From positions 1-25,258 of the forward strand of contig DFEN01000141.1 in NCBI GenBank assembly GCA_002368685.1: DNA of 25,258 nt. Reading direction: 5' to 3'. The translations under genes and the position numbers were made by a program. The notes beneath the pieces are model-generated. The model was not told the DNA's origin. It was given only the letters and a program-made list of their open reading frames with translations, and did not search any database. This stretch comes from Lachnospiraceae bacterium UBA3801 (lineage in GTDB: Bacteria > Bacillota > Clostridia > Lachnospirales > Lachnospiraceae). The number at the start of each line of letters is the position of its first letter. Position 1 is the first letter of the stretch. Shown here piece by piece: positions 1-7,312 of the stretch.

Positions 1-2
1 TT

Positions 3-1268
3 GAGAGCTGGAAGGTAATCTGCGAGCTGAACAAGATGGGCGTAGACTGCGAGCTGCTCTATCGCCCAATAAGTACTCTCAGCTTTGGAGAACGCACTAA
101 AGTAATGCTCGCTGTTCTCTTTTCCGGCGAAAATGAATTCCTGCTAATAGATGAGCCAACTAATCATCTAGATAGGGACGGTCGCGAGATCATTAAGAAT
201 TATCTCCGCGAGAAGCAGGGTTTTATTCTTGTATCGCACGACAGAGACTTGCTCGACGCAGTAACTGACCACTGTCTAGTTCTTAATCGCTCATCTATAG
301 AGGTGGTTTCAGGTAATTTCAGCACATGGTGGGATAATAAGGAAAAGGCCGACACTTTTGCCAGATCCGAAAATGAGAAACACCTAAAAGAAATTGGGAA
401 GCTTCGCTCCTCTGCCGACCGAGCTGGAAGATGGGCGGATAAAAATGAGAATACCAAGATTGGTTTTGATCCTATAAAGGAGCACGATAGAAGCATTTCA
501 ACCAGAGCATATATCGGAGCCAAAACCAAGAAAATGCAATCCAGAGTTAAAAACTTCGAGAAGCGAATCGAACGAGAAATCGAAGAAAAAGAAGGTCTCC
601 TTAAGGATATCGAAAGTGTTGACAATCTGAAGCTCATGCCCCTAAGGCATCACAAGAAATGCCTCGTGAAATGTAGAGACTTCTCGCTCCGCTACTCAGA
701 CTCCAGTGAGAACATACTAAATAACCTAACTTTCCAGTTACTACAAGGCGATATTCTTTTTCTTAGTGGTGAAAATGGATGCGGAAAGTCTACTCTTATA
801 AAGGCTATACTCTCAGCAGCAGAACAAGAAAGCAAAACAGGAAACCAAAAAGAAAACGAAACTAACATGATTACAAGCGGCTCCATGGAGCTGGCAAGTG
901 AACTGACCATATCATATGTAAATCAGGATGCCTCTAAACTTACGGGATCCCTTAAAAAATATGCAGAGGCCCACAAACTGGACTATAGCCTGTTCCTCAC
1001 GTTACTCAAAAAACTGGATATGAACCGAGTTCAGTTTGAGAAAAATATTGAAGAGTATTCAGAAGGTCAGAAGAAGAAGGTACTCCTGGCTGCCAGTCTT
1101 CTCACCCCGGCGCATATTTATATATGGGACGAACCGCTGAACTATATTGATATTTTTTCAAGAATGCAAATAGAACAGTTGATAGAAACCTACAAACCGA
1201 CTATGATAGTAGTTGAACATGACACTCGCTTCCGCGAGAAGCTCAAAGCAAAGAAACTCGAGCTTTAA
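3..1268 (+). CDS. ABC-F family ATPase, Lsa/Vga-like (5' partial)
   Basis: The reading frame is open to the left edge, so the N-terminal Walker A part lies outside the window. Visible in order are the first ABC signature (LSFGERTK) with Walker B and D-loop (LLIDEPTNHLD), a switch histidine (LVSHDRD), a long charged linker, then a second ABC domain with Walker A GENGCGKST, signature YSEGQKKK, Walker B IYIWDEPLNYID and VVEHD. There are no membrane segments. Two fused ABC domains without a transmembrane domain define ABC-F; the LYRPISTLS and WDEPLNYID wording matches the Lsa/Vga/Sal branch. These proteins bind the ribosomal E site and some give resistance to lincosamides, streptogramin A and pleuromutilins. 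Whether this one confers resistance or is a housekeeping factor cannot be told from sequence. The next gene on the same strand starts 73 bp downstream with no terminator between. Confidence 0.9.
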   Translation, partial: ESWKVICELNKMGVDCELLYRPISTLSFGERTKVMLAVLFSGENEFLLIDEPTNHLDRDGREIIKNYLREKQGFILVSHDRDLLDAVTDHCLVLNRSSIEVVSGNFSTWWDNKEKADTFARSENEKHLKEIGKLRSSADRAGRWADKNENTKIGFDPIKEHDRSISTRAYIGAKTKKMQSRVKNFEKRIEREIEEKEGLLKDIESVDNLKLMPLRHHKKCLVKCRDFSLRYSDSSENILNNLTFQLLQGDILFLSGENGCGKSTLIKAILSAAEQESKTGNQKENETNMITSGSMELASELTISYVNQDASKLTGSLKKYAEAHKLDYSLFLTLLKKLDMNRVQFEKNIEEYSEGQKKKVLLAASLLTPAHIYIWDEPLNYIDIFSRMQIEQLIETYKPTMIVVEHDTRFREKLKAKKLEL

Positions 1269-1341
1269 GCCAAGAAGTAAATCAAAAATTTCAGTGATTA
1301 TTAGCTGGCGGATTATAATTTTCAAGAAAGTGGGCTTCAAT

Positions 1342-2115
1342 ATGACAACGAAAGAATATGTTCTCAAAACTCTAGAAGAAAACAAAGGATGTTTTATTAC
1401 AGGGATGGAACTCTCTAGCGCGCTTGGGGTATCAAGAAATGCCATCTGGAAAGCCATCAACGAATTAAAGAAGGACGGCTACAATATATACTCTGTAAAT
1501 AACAAAGGCTACGCCCTTGATGAATCCAGTGATATCCTTTCGGTTACTGCAATAAAAGAGCAGATGCTTTCTTATTATCCAAACATCAAAGCCGTAGGAA
1601 ATGCTCCTTCCATAGATAAAAAAGAAATTAACAAAATAGCCGATAGCATTATCATCTATGACGAGGTTGATTCAACAAATCAGCTAGCTAAGCTTGAGCT
1701 TATAACTGGCGCTCTTGATAAGAAGATAATTATTGCAAAGAAACAGTCCGCCGGAAAAGGACATAATAGAAAGTCCTTCAGTTCACCTGAGGGTGGAATA
1801 TATCTAAGCATCATATTAGATGACAAGGATCTACTGAAAGCAAAAAGTCAAAAGCCTTTTAAGTCTAGTACTATTGGCGCAATTGTCAAAAGAAATATTG
1901 AAGCGCTTACAGGAAAAAATGCCACTCTCGACAAGCAGTTCAACAGACTATCCATTGGTAACAAAAATATCTGCGGAATACTCACAGAGTACTTCGCAGA
2001 TATGGAAACCAATACTATAAATAGCTATATAATTGGTATAGGTATCAAGAATATTACTATTCCTAAGAATGAAATAGTTGCGAGGGTTCTTCTTGATATA
2101 TACGGCATGCTTTAA
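1342..2115 (+). CDS. Short degenerate BirA-like protein (HTH plus altered biotin-ligase domain)
   Basis: The frame is open further upstream, but the family N-terminus begins at this ATG (MTTKEYVLKTLEE), giving 257 aa; the upstream extension is basic and featureless. Residues 1-65 are a typical BirA winged helix (ELSSALGVSRNAIWKAINEL). The rest matches the biotin protein ligase fold (IIIYDEVDSTNQLAK, GGIYLSIIL, CGILTEYF, GIGI). Key sites are changed: the biotin loop GRGRRGR reads GKGHNRK and KWPND reads KQFNR, keeping only Lys and Asn. The usual C-terminal SH3-like domain of about 50 residues is absent, and the protein is about 60 residues shorter than typical group II BirA. It is probably a regulator with weak or no ligase activity. 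It converges with the symporter gene, 5 bp between stops, whose promoter carries a BirA-like operator. The alternative is a decaying ligase gene. Confidence 0.82.
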   Translation: MTTKEYVLKTLEENKGCFITGMELSSALGVSRNAIWKAINELKKDGYNIYSVNNKGYALDESSDILSVTAIKEQMLSYYPNIKAVGNAPSIDKKEINKIADSIIIYDEVDSTNQLAKLELITGALDKKIIIAKKQSAGKGHNRKSFSSPEGGIYLSIILDDKDLLKAKSQKPFKSSTIGAIVKRNIEALTGKNATLDKQFNRLSIGNKNICGILTEYFADMETNTINSYIIGIGIKNITIPKNEIVARVLLDIYGML

Positions 2116-2120
2116 AACAC

Positions 2121-3494
2121 TTACTTGTTACTATTCCATTTCACCGAGATCAAGGCTACAAGCAGTGACAGTCCCATTCCGATGAGGCTTAAGTTCGACA
2201 TAACTGGCGCAGGGAGTGATAATTTCTCTAGCAGCGGAGCAAAGTATGTGCCGATTATTCCGAAGAGTCCACCAATTACTACTGCTGCAACCCAGACAGG
2301 TTGTCTAATCTTTTTCTTCTTATGGCAAAGAATAGCTATCAGTAGTGGGAATATTATCCCAGGTGTATATATGGAGTAAGCTCCCGTCAGAAGAGACATG
2401 ATATCTCCCCTTCCAAGAACAGCAAGTGCTGTAGCCATAATACCTATTGCTGCAACTGCAATTCTTATCCCAACCACACTTTCCTTTCTAAGTATATCCT
2501 TCACAAAAATCGAGGAAGCATTTATCAGACATGTATCTGTAGAGGAAAGTATAGCAGACAGAAGTCCAAATATCAGTGGAATACTTACTGTCTTAGGAAG
2601 AATACTTACAACATACATTAGAGTCTTTGAATCTCCCAGTTCCTCTGGGGTTATATTATACCTTGCCCACATACCAATCAGAGTAATAACTATTGAGAAG
2701 ATAAACAGACCGATTCCTGCGATAAGGGCTGATTTTTTCGCGATCGATTCATCCTTGGATATAAAATTACGGGATATGATATCCGGACCAAGAAAATATA
2801 CTCCACCTATAACAAAGAGCTGATTCAGTAGATTCATTGGTCTATAGTACTGATTAATAAACTCAATGTTATCCGCAACACTGGCAGTATCACCACCCCG
2901 AACAAGGTACAGATACAGGCAGCATAGAACAACACCAATAACTATTACAATAAACTGTATCTTATCTGTTTTAACAACAGAGGACTGTCCGCCAAAAAGT
3001 GTATATACCACAATAATCAGTGACATTATGATAAAAAGCCACTTGTCGTTTCTTCCCGTAGCAAAGCTGATAAGTGAATTCATCGCAACAAGCTGTCCTG
3101 CTACCACACCAACCCACGCTATAACAATAATAAGAGCAATTATCATTTCGGCCGCACGACCAACTGTTATATTTGCAAGATCCGGAAGGGTTGCTGCGCC
3201 TGTTTGTCTAACCTTTTTCGAGATTAAGAAGGACTGAAGCACCAGTCCAATAGCACCAAATGCCAACCACCATATCCCTGGAAATCCAATAGCATAGACA
3301 GTATCTGTGATTCCGATTGTCGTTGACGCTCCAATCACCGTCGCAAGTAGTGTCATAGTTACAGCAAATGTTCCCTGCACCCGACCTGCCACAGCATAAT
3401 CTTCAAAAGTCTTCACCGAACGAAAATCAAGTATGCTGATAATTACAAATACAAGTAGATATAGTCCTAAAACCAATAAAAATACTGTGTTCAT
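2121..3494 (-). CDS. Sodium:solute symporter (SSS family), candidate biotin or vitamin transporter
   Basis: The start is the ATG at 3494, preceded by GGAGG at 5-nt spacing; an upstream in-frame TTG overlaps that ribosome site and is rejected. The product is 457 aa with about 12-13 hydrophobic segments. Family marks include the N-terminal DFRSVKTFEDYAVAGR, the TM2 stretch LLATVIGASTTIGITDTVYAIG, and a conserved STDTCLINASS segment in the second half. SSS proteins couple Na+ entry to uptake of sugars, amino acids, pantothenate or other vitamins; the animal multivitamin transporter SMVT (SLC5A6) carries biotin and is in this superfamily. Substrate cannot be read from the protein. The inference of biotin rests on the BirA-like operator over its promoter (3578-3607) and the BirA-like gene immediately convergent to it. 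Confidence 0.85.
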   Translation of the reverse strand: MNTVFLLVLGLYLLVFVIISILDFRSVKTFEDYAVAGRVQGTFAVTMTLLATVIGASTTIGITDTVYAIGFPGIWWLAFGAIGLVLQSFLISKKVRQTGAATLPDLANITVGRAAEMIIALIIVIAWVGVVAGQLVAMNSLISFATGRNDKWLFIIMSLIIVVYTLFGGQSSVVKTDKIQFIVIVIGVVLCCLYLYLVRGGDTASVADNIEFINQYYRPMNLLNQLFVIGGVYFLGPDIISRNFISKDESIAKKSALIAGIGLFIFSIVITLIGMWARYNITPEELGDSKTLMYVVSILPKTVSIPLIFGLLSAILSSTDTCLINASSIFVKDILRKESVVGIRIAVAAIGIMATALAVLGRGDIMSLLTGAYSIYTPGIIFPLLIAILCHKKKKIRQPVWVAAVVIGGLFGIIGTYFAPLLEKLSLPAPVMSNLSLIGMGLSLLVALISVKWNSNK

Positions 3495-3554
3495 TTCTTC
3501 CTCCAAAACCAGTAATTATAGATAGCTCTATACAGTATTCTTTGAAGCATATAA

Positions 3555-3583
3555 TTATTATCATATATAAGATGTAATGTCAA
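3555..3583 (-). promoter_or_regulatory. Sigma-A type promoter of the SSS symporter gene
   Basis: On the minus strand a perfect -35 TTGACA (3578-3583) is separated by 17 bp from TAATAA (3555-3560). The predicted start leaves a leader of about 55 nt to the ATG at 3494. The -35 box is embedded in the left arm of the inverted repeat at 3578-3607, so binding there should block RNA polymerase. Confidence 0.7.
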
Positions 3584-3607
3584 CCTTTTGAAGAATATTG
3601 GTTGACA
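3578..3607. promoter_or_regulatory. BirA-like operator, inverted repeat TGTCAACC-N14-GGTTGACA
   Basis: The two 8-bp arms at 3578-3585 and 3600-3607 are exact inverted complements with a 14-bp A/T-rich spacer. The layout closely matches the known biotin operator of Gram-positive bacteria, TTGTTAACC-N14/16-GGTTAACAA, with one change per arm. It overlaps the -35 box of the symporter promoter. What is seen is the repeat and its position; assignment to BirA is from resemblance to the family operator plus the BirA-like gene about 1.5 kb away. Confidence 0.65.
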
Positions 3608-3667
3608 ATTAACATTTGGGGCATTCATTTTCTCATGTTCTATATATTTACTTAAAATTTATAAAAT

Positions 3668-3714
3668 AAAAGATGAGAGTTTATGAAATACATTTCACAA
3701 AACTCTCATCTTTT
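3668..3714 (-). terminator. Intrinsic terminator after the 3760-5334 symporter gene (bidirectional form)
   Basis: A perfect 12-bp stem, AGATGAGAGTTT (3671-3682) with AAACTCTCATCT (3700-3711), has a 17-nt loop that can itself fold through TGAAA/TTTCA. U-rich tracts follow on both strands (TTTTATTTT on the minus strand, seven T on the plus strand). It lies about 45 bp past the stop of the upstream minus-strand gene and insulates it from the next symporter promoter. Confidence 0.85.
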
Positions 3715-3759
3715 TTTAACTTCTTAAATCCACTAATGACATATGTGAAGTTTTAGTAA

Positions 3760-5334
3760 TTAATTTGATTCACCCAGGTTCTGAGTTTCCTTAACTGTTA
3801 CAGTCTTATCGTAGCAAGAGAATATCTCCTCAACCTTTTCCTGATCAGGCTTTGGTGTTATAAGGCTCACAATAGGAACTATTATAAGTCCTGCAATCAT
3901 TGTAGCTGCACCAGCATTGATAGGTGAAGCTATGATTGGCTTTCCAGCCTGTGTGGCGAAGATATTAGCAAGCGTAAATCCAACACCTACAATGTAGCTG
4001 GCCCATACAGAGAGCTTTGTGATCTTCTTGCTGTAGAGACCATACATGAATGGTGCAAGGAAGGCACCTGCAAGAGCTCCCCATGAAACACCCATCAGCT
4101 GAGCGATGAATGTAGGTGGGTTAAATGCGATAACAACCGAAAGTACGATGAAGCACATAACGAACAGCTGCATAAGCCTAAGCTGTGTCTTCTCCTTCAT
4201 ATCCTTCTTCAGAAATGGCTTGATAAGATCAAGTGTTAGTGTTGAGCTTGATGTCAGAACAAGTGAAGAAAGTGTAGACATTGAAGCTGAGAAAACAAGT
4301 ACCACTACTATTCCGATAAGAATATCAGGAAGTGTTGAAAGCATTGTAGGAACGATATTGTCAAATGCCACCTTTGTTGTTCCATCTTCTGCTGCAACAA
4401 CGATTCCCTCGTAGCCTGCGAATAGACGACCAAAGCCTCCAAGGAAGTAGCAGCCACCTGCTATAATGATAGCAAAGAATGTTGATACAACTGTACCTGT
4501 CTTTACAGCCTTCTCATCCTTGATGGCATAGAACTTGTGAACCATCTGTGGGAGTCCCCAAGTACCAAGTGACGTAAGAATTACAACACCGAGAAGGCTG
4601 ATAGGATCAGGTCCAAAGAAACTTGCGAAGAGTCCCTGACTGTCTGAAAGTGCCGGGGTAGTAACTGCAGGATCAGTAGGAATCTTCGAAAGCTCCTGAA
4701 TAGCATTCATGAATCCGCCCTGGCCATTTAATACCGCTCCAATAACTGCACAGATACCTATCAGCATGATAATACCTTGAACAAAGTCATTTAGAGCCGT
4801 GGCCATATATCCACCGATAACAACGTATGCTCCTGTAAGAAGAGCCATGATGATAACGCATATACGATAATCTATAGAGAAGGCCATTCCAAAGAGTCTT
4901 GATAAACCATTATATACACCAGCTGTATAAGGTACCAGAAATACAAATGCGATAATAGAGCCTACTACTCTAAGTGATTTAGAATTGAATCTCTTGCCGA
5001 AATATTCCGGCATAGTTTTTGCATCCAGCTGCTGAGTCATAAGTCTTGTACGACGTCCAAGTATGAGCCATGCAAGAAGACTTCCTATGAATGCATTTCC
5101 AAGTCCAATCCATGTAGATGCAAGACCAAACTTCCAACCGAACTGACCTGCATATCCGATGAATACAACGGATGAAAAGTAGGAAGTACCAAATGCGAAG
5201 GCTGAGATCCATGGACCTACTGTACGTCCGCCGAGTACATAATCATTTACGTTCTTTGCCTTGTTTCTGGAGTAGATACCTATTCCGATCATAGTAGCAA
5301 AGAAAACAACCAATAAGATAACTTTGATAGCCAT
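3760..5334 (-). CDS. Sodium:solute symporter (SSS family, PutP-like)
   Basis: The product is 524 aa, the usual SSS length, with about 13 membrane segments. The ATG is preceded by AAGGAG at good spacing. Family features include NDYVLGGRTVGPW near residue 29, the TM2 motif SAFAFGTSYFSSVVFIGYAG, GGYMATALNDFVQGIIM in the middle and FSASMSTLSSLVLTSSSTLT in the Na+-site region of TM8. It is a plasma-membrane Na+-coupled importer; the overall pattern resembles proline- or organic-acid-type members, but substrate is not determinable. It is monocistronic, with a strong promoter at 5394-5421 and a terminator at 3668-3714. It is only distantly similar to the neighbouring 457-aa symporter, so this is not a recent duplication. 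Confidence 0.88.
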   Translation of the reverse strand: MAIKVILLVVFFATMIGIGIYSRNKAKNVNDYVLGGRTVGPWISAFAFGTSYFSSVVFIGYAGQFGWKFGLASTWIGLGNAFIGSLLAWLILGRRTRLMTQQLDAKTMPEYFGKRFNSKSLRVVGSIIAFVFLVPYTAGVYNGLSRLFGMAFSIDYRICVIIMALLTGAYVVIGGYMATALNDFVQGIIMLIGICAVIGAVLNGQGGFMNAIQELSKIPTDPAVTTPALSDSQGLFASFFGPDPISLLGVVILTSLGTWGLPQMVHKFYAIKDEKAVKTGTVVSTFFAIIIAGGCYFLGGFGRLFAGYEGIVVAAEDGTTKVAFDNIVPTMLSTLPDILIGIVVVLVFSASMSTLSSLVLTSSSTLTLDLIKPFLKKDMKEKTQLRLMQLFVMCFIVLSVVIAFNPPTFIAQLMGVSWGALAGAFLAPFMYGLYSKKITKLSVWASYIVGVGFTLANIFATQAGKPIIASPINAGAATMIAGLIIVPIVSLITPKPDQEKVEEIFSCYDKTVTVKETQNLGESN

Positions 5335-5365
5335 TAGTCTATCTCCTTTTTAATAATGCTTTACT

Positions 5366-5388
5366 GCGCTAACGATTTAACGCGCTAA
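5366..5388. repeat. Direct repeat GCGCTAA x2, 16-bp period, in symporter leader
   Basis: GCGCTAA occurs at 5366-5372 and 5382-5388, separated by 9 bp and located just downstream of the -10 box of the symporter promoter. Direct repeats at about 1.5 helical turns near the transcription start are a common operator layout. The regulator is unknown. Confidence 0.4.
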
Positions 5389-5393
5389 AGTGT

Positions 5394-5421
5394 ATTATAC
5401 AACTATCACTATTAAAGTCAA
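5394..5421 (-). promoter_or_regulatory. Promoter of the 3760-5334 symporter gene
   Basis: The minus strand reads TTGACT (-35, 5416-5421), 16 bp, then a perfect TATAAT (-10, 5394-5399). The predicted leader is about 50 nt and contains the GCGCTAA repeats. Confidence 0.75.
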
Positions 5422-5469
5422 GAGGAAAATGTTATACTTTTATATGTTAATGCAAATTTAATATCATTA

Positions 5470-5482
5470 CGAAATAATTTCG
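5470..5482. promoter_or_regulatory. 13-bp palindrome CGAAATAATTTCG before the response regulator
   Basis: A perfect palindrome ends 19 bp before the response-regulator ATG, just upstream of its AAAAGGA ribosome site. It may be an operator or a short hairpin in the leader. OmpR-type regulators usually bind direct repeats, so autoregulation through this site is not assumed. Confidence 0.3.
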
Positions 5483-5501
5483 AAAGATAAAAGGAAATCT
5501 A

Positions 5502-6224
5502 ATGAAACAAATCCTACTTATAGAGGACGATTATGCCCTCGCTATGGGAACTACATATACCCTAAAGGCGGAAGGATATGAAGTTGGTCACGCTAAGAAT
5601 CTAGCTGAAGCCCGCGAGCTTCTAAGTACAAATAACTACTCTCTCATCCTTCTTGATGTTATGCTTCCTGATGGAGACGGTTTCTCATATCTGGAAGAAT
5701 TATCTCAAAAAGGAAATGCCACTCCAGTTATTTTCTGCACCGCCGTCGGGGACGAATCCAATATAGTAAGAGGACTGGATCTAGGTGCGGACGACTATGT
5801 AACAAAGCCTTATAGAGTAAAAGAGCTACTATCTAGAATTGCCGCTGTTCTAAGAAGAGCAGAACGAGCGATGGCTCTTAATAATAATAATTCTAATAAT
5901 AGTCTAACAGGCTCTAATGTCGAGTCAATCGAAGCTAATGTCACCTTCGGGTCGCATCGTTTCAACATCGATAGCTTCAGACTATATAATAATGAAAACA
6001 TAGTTGACTGCACACCCGCTGAGCTCCGACTACTTAGAGAATTTATTCGCAATAAGGGAATCGTTATCACAAGAAATCAGCTGCTTCAAAGGCTTTATGA
6101 TACGGAGAATACCTATATAGATGACAATACCTTATCGGTATATATCAAGAGGCTCAGAGATAAACTGGGGGAAGACGCAGAACATATAAAGACAGTTAAG
6201 GGAATCGGGTACCGATTTGAATAA
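5502..6224 (+). CDS. OmpR/PhoB-family response regulator
   Basis: The product is 240 aa. The receiver domain (1-120) has the acidic pocket EDD (8-10), phospho-acceptor Asp52 in LLDVMLPDGDG, the switch Thr in FCTAVGDE and the conserved Lys in DYVTKPY. A linker rich in Asn and Ser (about 126-140) follows, then a C-terminal winged helix ending TYIDDNTLSVYIKRLRDKL and KTVKGIGYRFE. The ATG has AAAAGGA 8 nt upstream. Its stop lies 2 bp before the kinase gene, so the two are co-translated. It acts as a DNA-binding transcription factor once phosphorylated by the adjacent kinase. Targets are not evident; the divergently transcribed symporter and the ABC exporter operon 7 kb away are possibilities only. 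Confidence 0.93.
   Translation: MKQILLIEDDYALAMGTTYTLKAEGYEVGHAKNLAEARELLSTNNYSLILLDVMLPDGDGFSYLEELSQKGNATPVIFCTAVGDESNIVRGLDLGADDYVTKPYRVKELLSRIAAVLRRAERAMALNNNNSNNSLTGSNVESIEANVTFGSHRFNIDSFRLYNNENIVDCTPAELRLLREFIRNKGIVITRNQLLQRLYDTENTYIDDNTLSVYIKRLRDKLGEDAEHIKTVKGIGYRFE
5878..5902 (+). repeat. AAT/TAA trinucleotide run in the response-regulator linker
   Basis: An imperfect run of AAT/TAA triplets, interrupted by TTC, encodes the Asn-rich interdomain linker. Slippage in triplets would lengthen or shorten the linker without breaking the frame. Confidence 0.5.
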
Positions 6225-6226
6225 AA

Positions 6227-7303
6227 ATGAAAAGTAGTTATGAACGTGACAACTTCAGAAAGCTATACTGGCTGGTAGTGGGGATTTTTCTCACTGTCAG
6301 CCTTGTTTTGATGTTTTATCTTGGAATGACGGTAGATGAAGCCAGTAAACTAGTTCTTATCACTATAGGTGTCACTGAGATAATCCTAGTGATTCTGCTC
6401 TTTATTCTAGCCTCCAAATATATAAATGCCGCTTACGGTTCCGTAGAAGATGCATCAGATATAATGCTATCTATTATAGAAGAAGCAAAGGAAAAGGACG
6501 ATATGTCTGACAGTCTGAAAAAGATTGATGACTATAGAGCCTCTGAACTACGCGAAGGCAGTATAGGTATCTTCTATGACAGCTTCGAAAAGCTGGTAAA
6601 TATGTTTCAGGAAGGAAAGCGTAAGGAGAAGAGCGAAAAAGAATATCTCCGTGATGTTATGTCTGATATATCCCATCAGCTCAAAACCCCTCTCGCGTCA
6701 ATGGATGTTTTCCTTGATCTAATAGTTAATGACAAGATTAATAGTGAGGACGAACGCAAAATGATCCTAAGCGAAGCCTCCAATCAGATAAGCAGAATGG
6801 AATGGATGGTTCTTTCTATGCTTAAGCTAGCCCGCATCGAGGCGGGCGCCATAGAATTCGAAATAAACGACGTAAATGTATCCGCAGTACTAAGCGAGGT
6901 GGCAGGAAGCGTCAAATATCTCACGGATACCAGAAATCAAAAGCTAAGTGTCAGCTGTGATGAAGGCATAACCGTAAAGGCCGACAGTCAATGGCTAACC
7001 GAAGCTATTATCAATATAGTAAAAAATGCTTCCGACTATTCAGAAAAAGGAGCTGATATAGATATACACGTAGAAAAGAATTCTGTCTTTACACGCATAT
7101 GCATATCAGACCACGGCATGGGAATGAGCGAAGAAACTATGACTCACATCTTCGACAGATTCTATAGAGCAAGCAACGAAGTAAATCCTAATAGCGTTGG
7201 AATCGGTCTATCCCTATCCAAATCCATAGTCGAAGGAATGGGCGGAAGAATCACAGTAGATAGTAAATTAGGTGAAGGAAGTACATTTACACTACAATTC
7301 TAA
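6227..7303 (+). CDS. Sensor histidine kinase, intramembrane-sensing type
   Basis: The product is 358 aa. Two membrane segments (about 13-33 and 41-62) are joined by a loop of fewer than ten residues, so there is no extracellular sensor domain, as in BceS/VraS-like kinases that read the state of a partner membrane protein. A linker helix is followed by the H-box (SDISHQLKTPLASMD), N-box (NIVKNASDYS), G1 (ISDHGMGMSEE), F-box (IFDRFYRAS) and G2 (GIGLSLSK). It starts 2 bp after the response-regulator stop and has no clear ribosome site of its own, which suggests translational coupling. Kinases of this architecture usually partner ABC exporters for peptide antibiotics; the FtsX-type exporter at 14.5-18.4 kb is not adjacent, so that link is only a guess. 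Confidence 0.92.
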   Translation: MKSSYERDNFRKLYWLVVGIFLTVSLVLMFYLGMTVDEASKLVLITIGVTEIILVILLFILASKYINAAYGSVEDASDIMLSIIEEAKEKDDMSDSLKKIDDYRASELREGSIGIFYDSFEKLVNMFQEGKRKEKSEKEYLRDVMSDISHQLKTPLASMDVFLDLIVNDKINSEDERKMILSEASNQISRMEWMVLSMLKLARIEAGAIEFEINDVNVSAVLSEVAGSVKYLTDTRNQKLSVSCDEGITVKADSQWLTEAIINIVKNASDYSEKGADIDIHVEKNSVFTRICISDHGMGMSEETMTHIFDRFYRASNEVNPNSVGIGLSLSKSIVEGMGGRITVDSKLGEGSTFTLQF

Positions 7304-7312
7304 TACCAGGGG

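Noticed and set aside
1213..1341. Longer N-terminus for the BirA-like protein.
   Set aside because: It would overlap the end of the ABC-F gene, lacks a ribosome site and precedes the family start by 43 basic, low-complexity residues.
3578..3607. Reading the inverted repeat as two divergent promoters, since TTGACA also occurs on the plus strand at 3602-3607.
   Set aside because: No acceptable -10 lies 16-18 bp downstream on the plus strand and no plus-strand gene starts before the convergent terminator.
3760..5334. Recent duplication of the two neighbouring SSS symporters.
   Set aside because: The proteins differ in length and share only general family motifs; they are distant members.
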